From Bubalus kerabau (lineage: Eukaryota > Chordata > Mammalia > Artiodactyla > Bovidae), in contig NC_073628.1 of the NCBI RefSeq assembly GCF_029407905.1, forward strand, positions 50,551,501-50,615,500: a stretch of 64,000 bases of DNA. Reading direction: 5' to 3'. The translations under genes were made by a program, and so were the position numbers. Below, one piece after another: positions 52,644-64,000 of this stretch. Below the pieces are notes generated by a model. It was not told where the DNA came from. It saw nothing but the letters and a program-made list of their open reading frames with translations, and did not search any database. Every line of letters begins with the position of its first letter. Positions within the stretch are counted from its first letter, which is position 1.

Positions 52644-53420
52644 ATTCATCCTTTGAAAACAATTTAAATAGCCGCCTGGCTGACAATAACAACAAATCTA
52701 TGTATTTTGACTTTTAACAGTGTTATGCTTTTCAAAGAGCCCAGCGAACACCATCACAAATTCTGACCTTGCTCAGCAGCTCTGGTCTTGAATTCTCAGA
52801 GGGAAATTTGAGTACCTGGAGCTGCTACCCACTGACCCGTTTCCTCTTTACAAGTCTCAGAAACAACTGGAGAGGTACGCTAATCAAATGTCAGACATAA
52901 AAGTGACATTAAGCAAACAACAGGAGGGAAGAAGACAAGACAGGCCAGAAGCAGCCCCACACTACACACCTGCTCCAAGGGCAGACAGACCATAGAGTCC
53001 TGGCAGACTGTATGTACTACTCACGTTAATGTCTCCTTCTCCCAGCTCTAATTGAAAATCTCTCGCTACTTTTAATTTAAAGGACTCTGAGTCAGGCTGC
53101 TCCCCTGCTCAGTTCTGAGACAAAAACATGCTGAGCGGGAAGGCTGGAAATGCCCTTTAACTTCCAGCTCTGGTTGGGTTGGCAAGTAATATAGATCATT
53201 TAGAACTCAATTTAAAGGAATAAAAATGTGAGAATATACTGTGAACAAGACTAAGTGGGGACTCTAGGATTTTGAATATAATGTGTTCCTTGGCCAACAC
53301 AGAGTTCACTAACAAAATTGCACTTACCAGGGGAGGTGAGGGAAGGGTAAAAATAAGTAGAAAATGAAATAGAATCTGACAAGTACCCTAAAGGAGTAGA
53401 AACAAGTGCAATGGAAACAA
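52644..53420. other. Intergenic stretch free of recognisable repeats
   Basis: Nearly 800 bp of balanced composition with no repeat I recognise, ending in a poly(A) tract at 53419-53438. Such an island in a repeat-dense region could be conserved regulatory DNA; nothing in the sequence proves it. Confidence 0.45.
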
Positions 53421-53524
53421 AAAAAAAAAAAAAAAAGAAGGAGAGAGTAGTTTTGACTTAGGGAAAGGTAAAGATTCATGGAGGTAGAAAATTTTAATTT
53501 ATATTCTCACAATAAAAAACTTCC

Positions 53525-53640
53525 ACTAGTATTTATGGAGAGTTTTTTAACACTCAAGGACTATTCTAAGTACTTTAAATGTATTTTTATCTAAATCAGT
53601 CTCATTTAAACTTGCCCTTGAATAAAAGTTATATTTAAGA
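53525..53640 (+). mobile_element. MIR SINE relic
   Basis: ggactattctaagtacttta and the flanking cactagtatttatggag fit the MIR core. Confidence 0.5.
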
Positions 53641-53875
53641 GAAACAGAAACGAAGAAGAAAGGGTATTCCTGGTAGCAGAAACAAACTGTTGAAAGGTGT
53701 AACATTGGGAGGCATTCAGGAAACAGTGACTGTCATCCTCAGTCGGGGCAGACTTTGGGGTATGTAAAGAACAAGAGAGGTAAGGCTCAAAGCAAAAAAT
53801 TGGCGCCTAAAGTATCACGATGAAAAAGCTGAAGTTTATTCACTAGGCATTGAGGTCCCGTTGATGCAGTGACTC

Positions 53876-54018
53876 AGTCTTCAGAATTGCTTGAGGGGCT
53901 TTCTCAAAACACACATGCCCTTGTCCTGCTCCCAGAGACTAAGTCTCATTCACAGTTCAGTATTTCAAAACTCCTGGCTGGTTCTGGGGGACATCCCAGT
54001 CGAGAACCACTATCTTCC
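53876..54018. mobile_element. MER5-like hAT relic
   Basis: cttcagaattgcttgagggg through catcccagtcgagaaccact, matching the MER5A ends in degraded form. Confidence 0.5.
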
Positions 54019-54499
54019 GGGAACTGCTGTGAATAGCTCTCAGTTCTAAGCAGACATAAGCAGCAATGCAGAGGGTAATCAGGTGGGGCCCAGCCTGAGT
54101 GCAGCGTGCTGAGCTAATAAACCCTGCGATACAAACGCCATGTGAGGAGGCCTGATGTCAGGTGAATAGCAGGGGGGCTCTGCCGAGGTGATCAAAGCAC
54201 AACGCCAGAATTGGCCAGATGGGAAGAGGAAGTGATATAACTCTGACATTTAAGCCCAAGCTGGGGGGATGGTACTGGTCTTGGCAGAGATGGGAAAGAT
54301 AGAAAAATTCATATCTGAAAGCTAGCATGTTGAGTCTGGTTTTGAACATGCTGAATTGAGATGATCACGAGGGACCTTATGTGGAAAACGGCACCAGATG
54401 ATAGAAATGCACATCTAGCCCTTGTCCCTGGAAACCCTCAGTCCTGGGCAATGTAGGACAGATGGTCACCCTACCACCTTTGAAGAAAGAGCACATCAA
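54019..54499. other. Intergenic stretch, no recognised element
   Basis: Moderate-GC unique-looking sequence; no exon, RNA gene or young repeat. Confidence 0.5.
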
Positions 54500-54640
54500 T
54501 GTTATGTGGCAGCCTGGATGGGAGGGAGTTTGGGGGAGAATGGATACATGCATATGTATGGCTCAGTCCCTTTGCTGTTCACCTGAAATTATCACAACAT
54601 TGTTTGTTAATTGGCTATACCCCCAGAACAAAAGAAAAAT
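54500..54640 (+). mobile_element. L1 3' UTR fragment
   Basis: atggatacatgcatatgtat then ggctcagtccctttgctgtt, the ruminant L1 3' end. Confidence 0.75.
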
Positions 54641-54729
54641 TGTAAAAATAATAATAGTTTTATCTTACAGTTAGAAAGTTTAAAAGAAATGATGTTTAAG
54701 AAAGTTTAAAAGAAAAGCTACTGACATGG

Positions 54730-55000
54730 CTGCTGCTGCTAAGTGCGTCAGTCGTGTCCGACTCTGTGCAACCCCATAGACAGCAACCCACTAGGCTCCC
54801 CTGTCCCTGGGATTCTCCAGGCAAGAACACTGGAGTGGATTGCCATTTCCTTCTCCAATGCATGAAACTGAAAAGTGAAAGTGAAATCGCTCAATTGTGT
54901 CCGACTCTTAGCGACCCCATGGACTGCAGCCCACCAGGCCCCTCCGTCCATGGGATTTTCCAGGCAAGAATACTGGAGTAGGGTGCCATTGCCTTCTCCG
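54730..55000 (-). mobile_element. Bov-A2 SINE
   Basis: Reverse-orientation dimer between copies of actgacatgg (54720-54729 and 55001-55010). Confidence 0.95.
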
Positions 55001-55111
55001 ACTGACATGGAGTAGCTACTGAATAAATGGCTCTTGCGGTCAGAAAAGATAAAAGTGCACAGTGGCCTTAGAATGTTTATTAGATAGTCTTAGATTTAAT
55101 ACTTCCCCTCC

Positions 55112-56025
55112 CACAAAGCTTATTTATTTTTAATTGAAGGAAAACTGCTTCCCAATATTGTATTGCCCTCTGCCATACATCAACATATCATCCATAGGTA
55201 TGCATGTGTCCCCTGCCTCTTGAACCTCCCTCCCACCTTCCACCCCTTCCCACCTCTTCAGGTTAAGATCCCAGGTTTGAGTCCCCTGAGTCATACAGCA
55301 AATCCCCACTGGTCCTATTTTACACATGGTAGTGTATATGCCTCCATGTTACTCTCTCCATCTGTCCCAGCCTCTCCTTCCTCCCCCAGGCCACATCCAT
55401 AAGTCTGTTCTCTAGGTCTGAGTCTCTGCTCTTGCCCTGTAAATAGGTTCATCAATGCCATCTTTCTAGATTTCATATATACATATTAATATATGATACT
55501 TGTTTTTCTTTCTGACTCACTTCACTCTGTAATAGGCCCTAGGTTCATCCACCTCATTAGAACTGATTCAAGTGTGTTTGTTTTTATGGCTGAGTCATAT
55601 TCCACTGTATACATGTACCACAGTTTTTTTATCCATTCATCTGATGATGGACATCTAGATTTCTCCCATGTCTTAGCTATTGTAAATCATGCTGCAGTGA
55701 ACATTCGGGTACATGTGTCTTTACCAATTTTGGTTTCCTCAGGGTATATTCCAAGTAGTGGGATTGCTGGGTCATATGGTGGTTCTACTCCCCGTTTTTT
55801 GAGGAATCTCCATACTGTCTTCCATAGTGGCTGTCTCAATTTATATTCCCACCAACAGTGCAAGAGTGTTCTCTTTTCTCCACACTCTCTCCAAAATTTA
55901 TTGTTCATGGATTTTTATGATGGCCATTCTGACCGGTGTGAAGTGATATATCTCACTGTAGTTTTGATTTGCATTTCTCTAATAATGAGAGATTTAACAC
56001 TTGTAATTATTCACAAGTCCTTTTT
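55112..56025 (-). mobile_element. Ruminant L1 3' end (ORF2 C-terminus and 3' UTR)
   Basis: Antisense L1: 3' UTR on the left, then ORF2 (the minus strand at 55687-55908 reads WKTVWRFLKKRGVEPPYDPA, an L1 ORF2 signature). Truncated near 56025. Confidence 0.92.
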
Positions 56026-57065
56026 AAGGAGACTTTTCACTATGATCCCATTCAAGGATAGAATTATTAACAATAGCTATAATAATGCATTCATTGATCA
56101 GCTGCTACATTCTAGGCAGTTTGATAAGTTAATGCAACAATGCTATGAGATTAACATTATTATTCCCTACCCAAGGTCTAGTTCCAGTGTCATCCACGTG
56201 GACAGAAATGAAAATCAAGAAACTTACAATTTATTCTATAAATTACAACCAAAGCAATTGATAAATTTAGAATAGGAAGATACTCCCTACATACAAATTC
56301 CTATCCTAAATCAATAACACCCATCATTTTTTATGGTCGAATACTAGAGGTATTCTGCTAATGGTAGTAGGAAGACAAGCCAGCTACCACTGTTATTATT
56401 TAATTTCATCCTAGACGTTTTAGACTATAAAATAAGAATATTTAAAAGATTAAATAAATAAGTAAAAATCATGATTGTCTACCCACAAAAGGTTTTCAAA
56501 TGAATTATTGCTAGTTCTAATAAAAGATTTTACCTATATATCCAGAAGAATAACCACTAGAAATTTCTAGCTGAGTGTTACAGGGGAGTTTTATTTTCTT
56601 CTTTTTCTTGTGCTACAGTTGACATGCTAGGGATTTGAAGGGGTCCAAAAGAATTATCCTGAGACGCCCTTATGAGCAGTAACTTTCCTCAGTGTTACTG
56701 AGTGCAGTTCATTTAAGAAAGGTAATACAGTAAGTCCCCCACATATAAAACTTAAGCTGTGAACTTTCAAAGACGTGAATGTCCCCTGTATGCCAGCTGT
56801 CGAAGGACTCTATAATTATGCCAGGAGTCAACTACGTGGTCCCCCAGCGAATGTGCTCACTGGGGTGTGTGTGCCCAGCCTGGCTGCCACTCTGCAGTGG
56901 CTGCTCCTTCTCATGGTTCCGCCTGACCTTCTGGGATCAGGCTCCTGGTAAAAGCTAGGAACCTAAGCTTTTCTCTCCTGGAGACATTGTTTGCTAATTC
57001 TTGGGTTTACATTGTAGGGAAGAACTACATCAAATATATATTAACAAATACATATATGCACTTTC
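56026..57065. other. Intergenic stretch with a possible MIR relic at 56065-56240
   Basis: Apart from weak MIR-like text (gctacattctaggcagttt) nothing is recognised. Confidence 0.4.
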
Positions 57066-57285
57066 AGCTTCTCTGATGGCTCAGCAGGTAAAGAATCGCC
57101 CTGCAATGCAGGAGACACAGGGTTTGATCCCTGGGTTGGGAAGATCTCCTGGAAAGGGGAATGGCTATGTTCACTCTAGTATTCTTGCCTGGAGAATCCC
57201 ATGGACCAAAGGGACTGGTGCGCTATACTCCAAAGGGTCTCAAAGAGTCAGACATAACTGAATGACTGAGCACACACACGTGTGT
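57066..57285 (+). mobile_element. Bov-tA SINE
   Basis: Plus-strand Bov-tA (gcttctctgatggctcagca to actgaatgactgagcacaca). Confidence 0.93.
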
Positions 57286-58884
57286 GCACTTATGTATGTG
57301 TTTACATGTATTTACAGAGAAGATACACTTACCTGTATTTTTAAACCATCATCTAAAAACATGCCATTTCCATAGAAAGAGTACACTGAATTTTCCCAAG
57401 GCACATCAGTCTGTGTGTACTAATAAGGCTATTTTCTCATTAACTGCCAGTTTTCTCTGGCTCATTTCCCCACATTCCAATATCCACTAGCCTCTAAGAA
57501 CCAACAGGAGACGTTCATATGTTAACAGACTCTGCTCTCTGAGCCACCTCTAGCTGATTTGTCAGGAGGCGGCATCTCTCCTGTGACTCTGCCGAGCACA
57601 GCGGTTCTCCCTGGGTGCCAAAGCTGCACAGCACTGAAAACTGGTAACTGTAGTTACAGTGGGTACCTGTGGGGAACAAGTGTGGGAGGGAAAACTTACT
57701 TTTTTAACTGTATGCCCTGTTGTGCCTTTTGAAACTTTGTCTATACTTACAATTCTTTCAGATAGAGATAAAGTCCAAAAAATTAAATAGCTGTGCAGGT
57801 ACCTGTGTAGGAGACAACTAGAATGGCTCTCTGGTTTCTGATAGAAAAAATCCAAAGCAAGCCTGCTTGTGCATCAGTGTGTTCCAGAACAGCCCTGGCA
57901 TTTTAATTCTCAGTCCTTGCTCTGCTCGGGCCCAAGACCAGGAGTCATTTAAGGGACAGTCAAAGGGCAGCCACTCGCTCTAATTCCCTCTTCCGGCTGA
58001 TGCTTAAGGCTTTGTGCTGTGGTGAGTCCAACTCATTCTGTTTGGCTTCTTAGAAGACTCCATTGAGTCACTTAGAAATTCACCTCCATTCCCCAGATGG
58101 GCCACCAGCAGGGGACCCAGCCAAGGGTTAACAATCCAACCAAGGGAAAAAGGTTTATAAAAAAAGAAGACAAATGCTCTGAGAAACACCAGTTATAATT
58201 GAAATTGTTTATACAATCTTGTAAAGTGCTCTTGACTAAGCTGTAAAATGCTTAACCAAACTCCTCCTCTCCCAGGCAGGGTACTTAAACTGTGAGGACA
58301 TGTTTATGCAGTTAGTGCTATGGTTACAGGAGCAGCTTGGGAAAGGCTTAGCTCTTCATTAAAGGAGGGACTTTCTGTCCCTGAGAAGCCTTAGGAAGTC
58401 AAGTTGTCTCAAGGGCTCCGGAGCCTTGTAACAACGCCCGACATGTAGCAAATGCTTAATAAATGTTAGCTTTTAAAATTATTGTTGTAGTTGTTTCCAT
58501 AAATTCAAGTGACTTAGAGTGTCAAAAGCTAAAATTCATTTTTTAAAAATCTGGAGTTTAGCTCTCTCAAGAGACCAACCGTGACATCTCAAAGCCATGT
58601 ATCATCGTTTTAGCAGTAATTACTCCCTCCAGAATGGCAGGATCTTCTTCCAGTCGATTCTCAACCTAGTTGTTGGGGGAAACCACGACTGAGGCAACAC
58701 CACGGGCTCTGCTGTCATCTAGGGGTAAATCAGATTACTACAACCTGCTCTCAGGTACAAGCTCAGTGTGACAATAGCCAACTAACTCCCATTGACTTGC
58801 ACTATATAGTTCTTCACAATTCCAAACTACGAACAGAGTCCATGTCTGTGTTGACACGCTTTTTTTCTTATCCTCCCTGAAAAC
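57286..58884. other. Intergenic stretch, low in recognisable repeats
   Basis: About 1.6 kb with only a short L2/MIR-like tail near 58440-58475 (agcaaatgcttaataaatg). No exon-like frame. A candidate place to test for conserved non-coding DNA. Confidence 0.4.
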
Positions 58885-58999
58885 TGGAATATTCCCTGAT
58901 ATCAAGAAACAAGGATGTCACAGCGATTGCAACTCTCCAATATGAGTGGGTGAGCCTGAGGGAATTCAGAAAGGAAAGGAATACCTATCATCGAGCAGT

Positions 59000-59171
59000 T
59001 GCAGGTCTGATCCCTGGATTGGGAAGATCCCTGGATTGGGACAATCCTCTGCCAAAGGAACTGGCAACCCACTCCAGTATTCTTGCCTGGGATATCCCAT
59101 GGACAGAGGAGCCTGGTGGGCTACCGTCCGCAGGGATGCACAGAGTCGGACACAACTTAGCAATTCCCTGC
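59000..59171 (+). mobile_element. 5'-truncated Bov-tA inside LTR D
   Basis: Body and 3' end of Bov-tA, with a local 15-16-bp tandem repeat (gatccctggattggga twice) near its start. Confidence 0.85.
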
Positions 59172-59311
59172 AGGCAATTTACTACAGTGAGCCCTGAGGA
59201 AACTCGGGACGTGAAAACACAGGACACTGGCCCCAGCTAGCTGAGGTGCAGATCAGAGAAATGGTTTTACTGAGTTTTTCCCATCTCCCCACACATTTTG
59301 TGCTTGTTCTT

Positions 59312-59362
59312 GTTGAGTTGCTAAGTTGTGTCGTCCCACTCTGCGACCCAATGGACTCTAGG
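59312..59362 (-). mobile_element. Short Bov-tA/Bov-A fragment inside LTR D
   Basis: gttgagttgctaagttgtgt then cactctgcgacccaatggac, the reverse of the SINE 3' end. Confidence 0.7.
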
Positions 59363-59914
59363 CTCCTGTTAAAAACACTGAACTCCTTAACTTGGGATAC
59401 CTGGCTTTCTTTAACAGTCATCTCTTGATATTCAGACTACCTGCCCTTTGCTGTAAAACTTCTATATAACCTAGCCCTCCCTCCTTGCCTCCTCAGAGCA
59501 GTCCTCTCAGGGTTACTTGAGATGCTGCCTCCTGAGCTTAAGTCCTTAAAATTCCCACTGAAAAAAATGTAACTCTGAACTTTTAGGCTGTGAATATTTT
59601 TCATATTTTAAGTATATTTTTCATATTTTAAGTTTACACCCCAAAAAAGCAAAGGCACATGATCCTCTGTGAAGCTGCCCAGTCAGAAACCAGTGGCTGT
59701 AGAGAATGTTCTTGACAACTTCAGGTCTCCTGGTCACTGGAACATTGCTGAATCCTGAGAGAAAAGGGTTGGGCACAAGGTGAGCCTTTGATAAATAACC
59801 ATGGGATGAATCTTTGCCACAATAATAACAAATAGACCAAAACAAGCAAACACATATACACACAACAAAAAATTAAAAGTGGAAGATACTTAATTACATT
59901 TCCTTTAGAGTTTT

Positions 59915-60085
59915 TAAGTGTCTTCATATATTAAGTTATTCTCAGAAAAACCTATGAAATAGAGTATATTTTCCCATTTTAAAGATGAGGAAATTGCTGC
60001 TTGGGAAGGATAACACAGTATGTCAAGCCAAAAAAAACAAAAACAAAGCTGTCTTCTGACTCCAAATTCTGAGTCCTACCCGTAT
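59915..60085 (+). mobile_element. MIR SINE relic
   Basis: cccattttaaagatgaggaa then attgctgcttgggaagga and gactccaaattctgagtcc. Confidence 0.65.
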
Positions 60086-60332
60086 CAGTCCTCTGCTTTG
60101 CGGGATCCTGTGAGGCTATGGGTGGCTCATCAGGGGAGATATTAGGGAAGAAGGGAATGCTCTGGTTTGCTTTTGAGAGAGGAGAGGAAAACCCTATAGA
60201 AGAGAAAGGGCACCCAGGACAGAAGGCAAGACTCTGAGGACCACAGGCAACTGCGAGGAAAAGGTACCCTTCTCACCTCGTCAGGCCTGGCTCTGCCACC
60301 ATGCTGAGCTCCCATGCCTGTGGATTCCTCTG

Positions 60333-60520
60333 TGTGAGCAACCCTGTGGACTGCTGCCTGCCAGGCTCCTCTGTCCATGAGATTCTCCAGGCAGCAATAC
60401 TGGAGTGGGTTGCCATGCCCTCCTCCAGGAGATCTTCCTGACCCACGGATTGAACCTGTGTCTCCTGGTCTTCTGCCCTGGCAAGTGGGTTCTTAACTGC
60501 TAGCGTCACCTGGGAAGCCC
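60333..60520 (-). mobile_element. Bov-tA SINE
   Basis: Reverse-complement Bov-tA between gtggattcctctg (60320-60332) and gtggatttctctg (60521-60533). Confidence 0.93.
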
Positions 60521-60589
60521 GTGGATTTCTCTGGGCTGTTGCTAATCTAGGAATCCCTCTGTGTCAGTTCTCCAACCCTCCACTCTTCA

Positions 60590-61210
60590 CAGGCAAATCC
60601 CTTCCAGCTTTAAAAACCAACAATATCAATCTGCCTTTACCCAACGGTCACTAAAATTCTCTAGCATTGCTCTCCTAGTCTTCAAAGTAGGCTTAGCAGA
60701 ATTATAGACTCAGTAATTTCATCCCCACAATGACTCTTCATGGCACCCGACCATGGTTTTGACACCAACCCCACTGTCGCCCCCCTCCAGAAACTGCTTT
60801 GCCTAGGTCCCCTGGGACCACCTGCTTGTCAAATCTGGTCAACTTTTCAGATGTCAGCTTTACTCCTCGGAGCATTCAACTGTTGGCCATGGCCTCCATA
60901 ACTGAAATTCTATCCTTCCAAACCTCCCAAGACATGGCGTTCCTGGGTTTGGCTGTCACTTCTTAGTCTTCTTCATTGTGATACTCTTATTCCCCAAGTT
61001 CCCCCAAGAAAAACTCTCAAAGGAGTGCCACCACCTGACACTTGATTCATGTCTCAGCCTAAACATCTCCTCTGAGTCTCATTGGATATCCCAGAGATGC
61101 TGTAAATGCACTGAATCAAAATTGTGCCCTTCACCTTCTCTCTACTTGTTGTACAAGCCAGAGGAAGAAGAGTTATCAACAGAAAAGTGTAATAGTAAAA
61201 AGGACTAATG
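60590..61210 (+). mobile_element. Ancient L2 LINE ORF2 relic
   Basis: Degraded L2 reverse-transcriptase region: gacctaggt-type context aaactgctttgcctaggtcc, ttcaactgttggccatggcc, catggcgttcctgggtttgg, ctcattggatatcccagaga. The 76-codon frame at 60978-61208 is part of it, not a gene. Confidence 0.55.
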
Positions 61211-61299
61211 GAAGACCTCTGGGTTTAAAGGGAAAATGATTTTCTATTTCATCTAGTTGGGGAGAGAACTTCACCTAAAGACAAAAAAAAAAAAAAAAG

Positions 61300-62420
61300 T
61301 TTCACCTTTTTCTTTTGCCAAAGCTTTAAGTTTATAGAAAAATTGCAAAATTAGAGCAATAAATTATCATAAATCTTTGACTAAAATTCCCCAATTGCTA
61401 ATACTTTGCCACATTTGCTTTCTCTCTCTCCATATATTTGTATATATATTGTTATTTTATTGATGAACCATTTGAGAGCAAGTTGCGGACACTGCAACTG
61501 TCTACTCCTAAATACTTTAGCATCTATCTTTGAGGAAACAGACATTTTTTTACATGGATCACTAATGACTTAGAATTATATCATAATTCTATGATTATAA
61601 TACTATGTACTAGGCACTCAGATAAAAATGTTTAGCAGTTAACCCAATAATCTGGAGATCTTCATACCAACAGGGAGGTGTTTTCCTAATTGTCCGTCCA
61701 TGAGAGAACTAATCATGCCTCGTGCTTAGTTGTCATCGTTCTTTTAAAGTCCTTTCATCTGGAATGGTTTCCCAGCCTTTCTTTGTCTCTTTTGAAATTG
61801 ATATATTTGAAAACCATAAACCACTTGCTTGTGGCTTTTCCTTGTATTTAGTTTCGCTGATAGTTTTCTCATGATTAAATTCTGGTTATACACTTTTGGC
61901 AGGCATGTTACTTAAATGATGTTGTGTCCTTCAGCTCATCTAATCAGGAAACGTGTAATACCAGCTTATCCCGTTGACTATGATTATTTAGCTATAGTGT
62001 TGCTTACTGTTAAAGCACATTTTTTTTTCTTATAGTTAATAAGCTCTGAGGAGAAATTTACTCAACAAACTTCCGCCTAATGGTTTTAACATTCCTTGAT
62101 AATTCTTATCTAAACCAAATATTAGTATGATGATTTAAAAACAGTGATCTTCTATTATTCCTTCCATATTTACTAGTTGATGTTCTATAGTACTATAAAG
62201 AAAGGCTTCTTGTTATCCTTATTATTTATTTCTTTGTTTCTTTTTCTTTTTTTAGTATCATTAAGGACTCCTGGATTCCTGGCTGGTTTTTTTTCCCCAA
62301 TGTATTATAATCCATTACTGTCATTATTCTTTATTATTACTTTGCTCAACTTGTCAATGATTTGACCAGTAGAAATCCATTCATGCTTCTTCCTCTTCTT
62401 TTTCACATGTCCCATTTTGG
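61300..62420 (-). mobile_element. Ancient L1M LINE 3' UTR relic
   Basis: Antisense old L1 3' UTR (tttatagaaaaattgcaaaa; aagcatctatc-type text; ctcatgattaaattctggtt; ttataatccattactgtcat). A poly(A) at 61277-61295 lies just before it. Confidence 0.6.
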
Positions 62421-62429
62421 GGTACATTT

Positions 62430-64000
62430 TAAAACTGAAGTTTAAAATAGTTGACTTATACAGTGTCGTGTTAGTTCAGGTGAACAGTGAAGTGATTCAG
62501 TCTATATATGTATTCTTTTCAGGTTCTTTTCCATTTAACTTATTACAAGATATTGAATATAGTTCCCTGTGCTATACAGTAGGTCTTGTTATCTATCTGT
62601 TTTATAGGTAGCAGGGTGTATCTGTTAACCCCAAACTTCTAATTTACCTCTCCCACCTATCCTCCGTATTAAGCCATAAGATTGTTCGCTATGTCTGTGA
62701 GTCTTTCTGTTTTGTAAATAAGTTCATTTCTATAATTTAAAAAGAAATTCTACACGAGTGATTATCATATGATATTAGTCTTTCTCTGTTTGACTTACTT
62801 CACCTAGTATGATAATCTCTAGGTCCATCCATGTTGCTGCAAATGGCATTCAGTTCAGTTCAGTTCAGTCGCTCAGTCATGTCTGACTCTGTGCAACCCC
62901 ATGGACCGCAGCACACCAGGCCTCCCTGTCCATCACCAACTCCCGGAGTTTACCCAAATTCATGTCCATCAAGTCAGTAATGCCATCCAACCATCTCATC
63001 CTCTGTTGTCCCCTTCTCCTCCCACCTTCAATCTTTCCCAGCATCAGGGTCTTTTCAAATGAGTCAGTTCTTCACATAAAGTGGCCAAAGTATTGGAGTT
63101 TCAGCTTCAGCATCAGTCCTTCCAATGAATACTCAGGACTGATCTCCTTTAGGATGGGCTAGTTGGATCTCCTTGCAGTCCAAGGGACTCTCAAGAGTCT
63201 TTTCCAACACCACAGTTCAAAAGCATCAATTCTTCGGCCCTCAGCTTTCTTTATAGTCCAAATGTCACATCCATACCTGACTACTGGAAAAACCATAGTC
63301 TTGACTAGACGGACCTTTGTTGGCAAAGTAATGTCTCTGCTTTTTAATATGCTCTCTAGGTTGGTCATAACTTTTCTTCCAAGGAGCAAGTGTCTTTTAA
63401 TTTCATGGCTGCAGTCACCATCTGCAGTGATTTTGGAGCCCCCAAAAAATAGTTTGTCACTGTTTCCACATCTATTTCCCATGAAGTGATGGGACCAGAT
63501 GCCATGATCTTCGTTTTCTGAATGTTGAGCTTTAAGCCAACTTTTTCACTCTCCTCTTTCACTTTCATCAAGAGGCTTTTGAGTTCCTCTTCACTTTCTG
63601 CCATAAGGGTGGTGTCATCTGCATATCTGAGGTTACTGATATTTCTCCTGGCAATCTTGATTCCAGCTTGTGCTTCTTCCAGCCCAGCGTTTCTCATGAT
63701 GTACTCTGCATATAAGCTAAATAAGCAGGGTGACAATATACAGTCTTGACGTACTCCTTTTCCTATTTGGAACCAGTCTGTTGTTCCATGTACAGTTCTA
63801 ACCGTTGCTTCCTGACCTGCATACAGTTTTCTCAAGAGGCAGGTTGGGTGGTCGGGTATTCCCATCTCTTTCAAAATTTTCCAGAGAATTTTCCACAGAA
63901 TTTTTCAACTAATGGCATTAGTTTGTCCTTTTTATGGCTGAGTAATATTCCGTTGTATATATACACCACAATTTCTTCATCCATTCATCTGTCGATGGAC
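62430..64000 (-). mobile_element. Ruminant L1 3' end split by a BovB, runs off the window
   Basis: Antisense L1 3' UTR at 62430-62850 (tatagttccctgtgctatac; aatctctaggtccatccatg), resuming at 63911 (ttttatggctgagtaatatt) after the BovB and cut by the window end. Confidence 0.9.
62851..63910 (-). mobile_element. 5'-truncated BovB LINE inside L1
   Basis: Antisense BovB from the 3' repeats (cagttcagttcagttcagtc) to the RT core, with RT text on the minus strand at 63365-63874 including YADD. Flanked by aatggcatt at 62842-62850 and 63911-63919. The 5' junction has scrambled short repeats of gaattttcca. Confidence 0.93.

Larger units (their letters stand above)
58885..59605 (+). mobile_element. 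ERV LTR copy D, interrupted by SINE fragments
   Basis: Longest LTR copy: gaggaattcag-like start region, TATA box tatataa at 59463-59469, cctcagagcagtcctctcag, gggttacttgagatgctgcc, and the end aactctgaacttttaggctg. Bov-tA pieces sit at 59000-59171 and 59312-59362. No retroviral genes adjoin it. Confidence 0.75.

Noticed and set aside
55493..56275. 260-codon plus-strand open frame
   Set aside because: It is the antisense of a ruminant L1 ORF2/3' UTR and ends in a MIR-like relic; no protein domain.
59900..64000. First exons of the syntenic neighbour (DEUP1) at the right end
   Set aside because: Only L2, L1, MIR and BovB sequence is seen; no CpG island or exon-like frame appears.

Overview
This is a mammalian genomic window from a ruminant, almost certainly a bovid. 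Dozens of Bov-tA and Bov-A2 SINEs, several BovB (RTE-type) LINE copies and ruminant L1 3' ends are interspersed with old mammalian repeats (L2, MIR, L1M, MER5, Tigger-like). I cannot separate cattle from sheep, goat or buffalo by reading alone.

Region 1-26.9 kb holds one protein-coding gene on the minus strand. I identify it as SLC36A4 (PAT4 amino-acid transporter). Nine coding exons can be placed to the base from splice sites and reading phase, from the ATG at 26591 to the donor of exon 9 at 1963. Together they give 1,034 coding bases (344 codons plus 2 nt) with no stop or frameshift. The last part of the protein (about 160 residues, normally two exons) lies beyond the left edge. Exon 1 sits in a CpG island that also holds a G-quadruplex-capable tract and an in-frame upstream ATG. 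The introns are packed with retrotransposons.

Region 26.9-64 kb is upstream of SLC36A4 and I find no host gene in it. It is a retroelement field: a near-full-length but frame-broken BovB (40.9-44.0 kb), six further BovB copies or fragments, four copies of one endogenous-retrovirus LTR family, L1 3' ends, and a large CA-rich minisatellite (50.9-51.9 kb). The neighbouring gene expected from mammalian synteny (DEUP1) is not reached.

The most unusual structures are all retroelement- or repair-generated. (a) A second copy of the intron 6/exon 7 junction of SLC36A4 (132 bp) is inserted 1 kb away in the same intron, inside a MIR, between 18-bp direct repeats; it carries a duplicate splice acceptor. 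(b) A 5'-truncated BovB inside an ERV LTR is flanked by a roughly 165-bp duplication of the LTR, far longer than a normal LINE target-site duplication. (c) A BovB with a clean contiguous 5' inversion sits between matching 13-bp repeats. (d) A 17-unit VNTR seems to have grown from a unique flanking sequence. I see no CRISPR array, operon, phage or other prokaryotic-type system.
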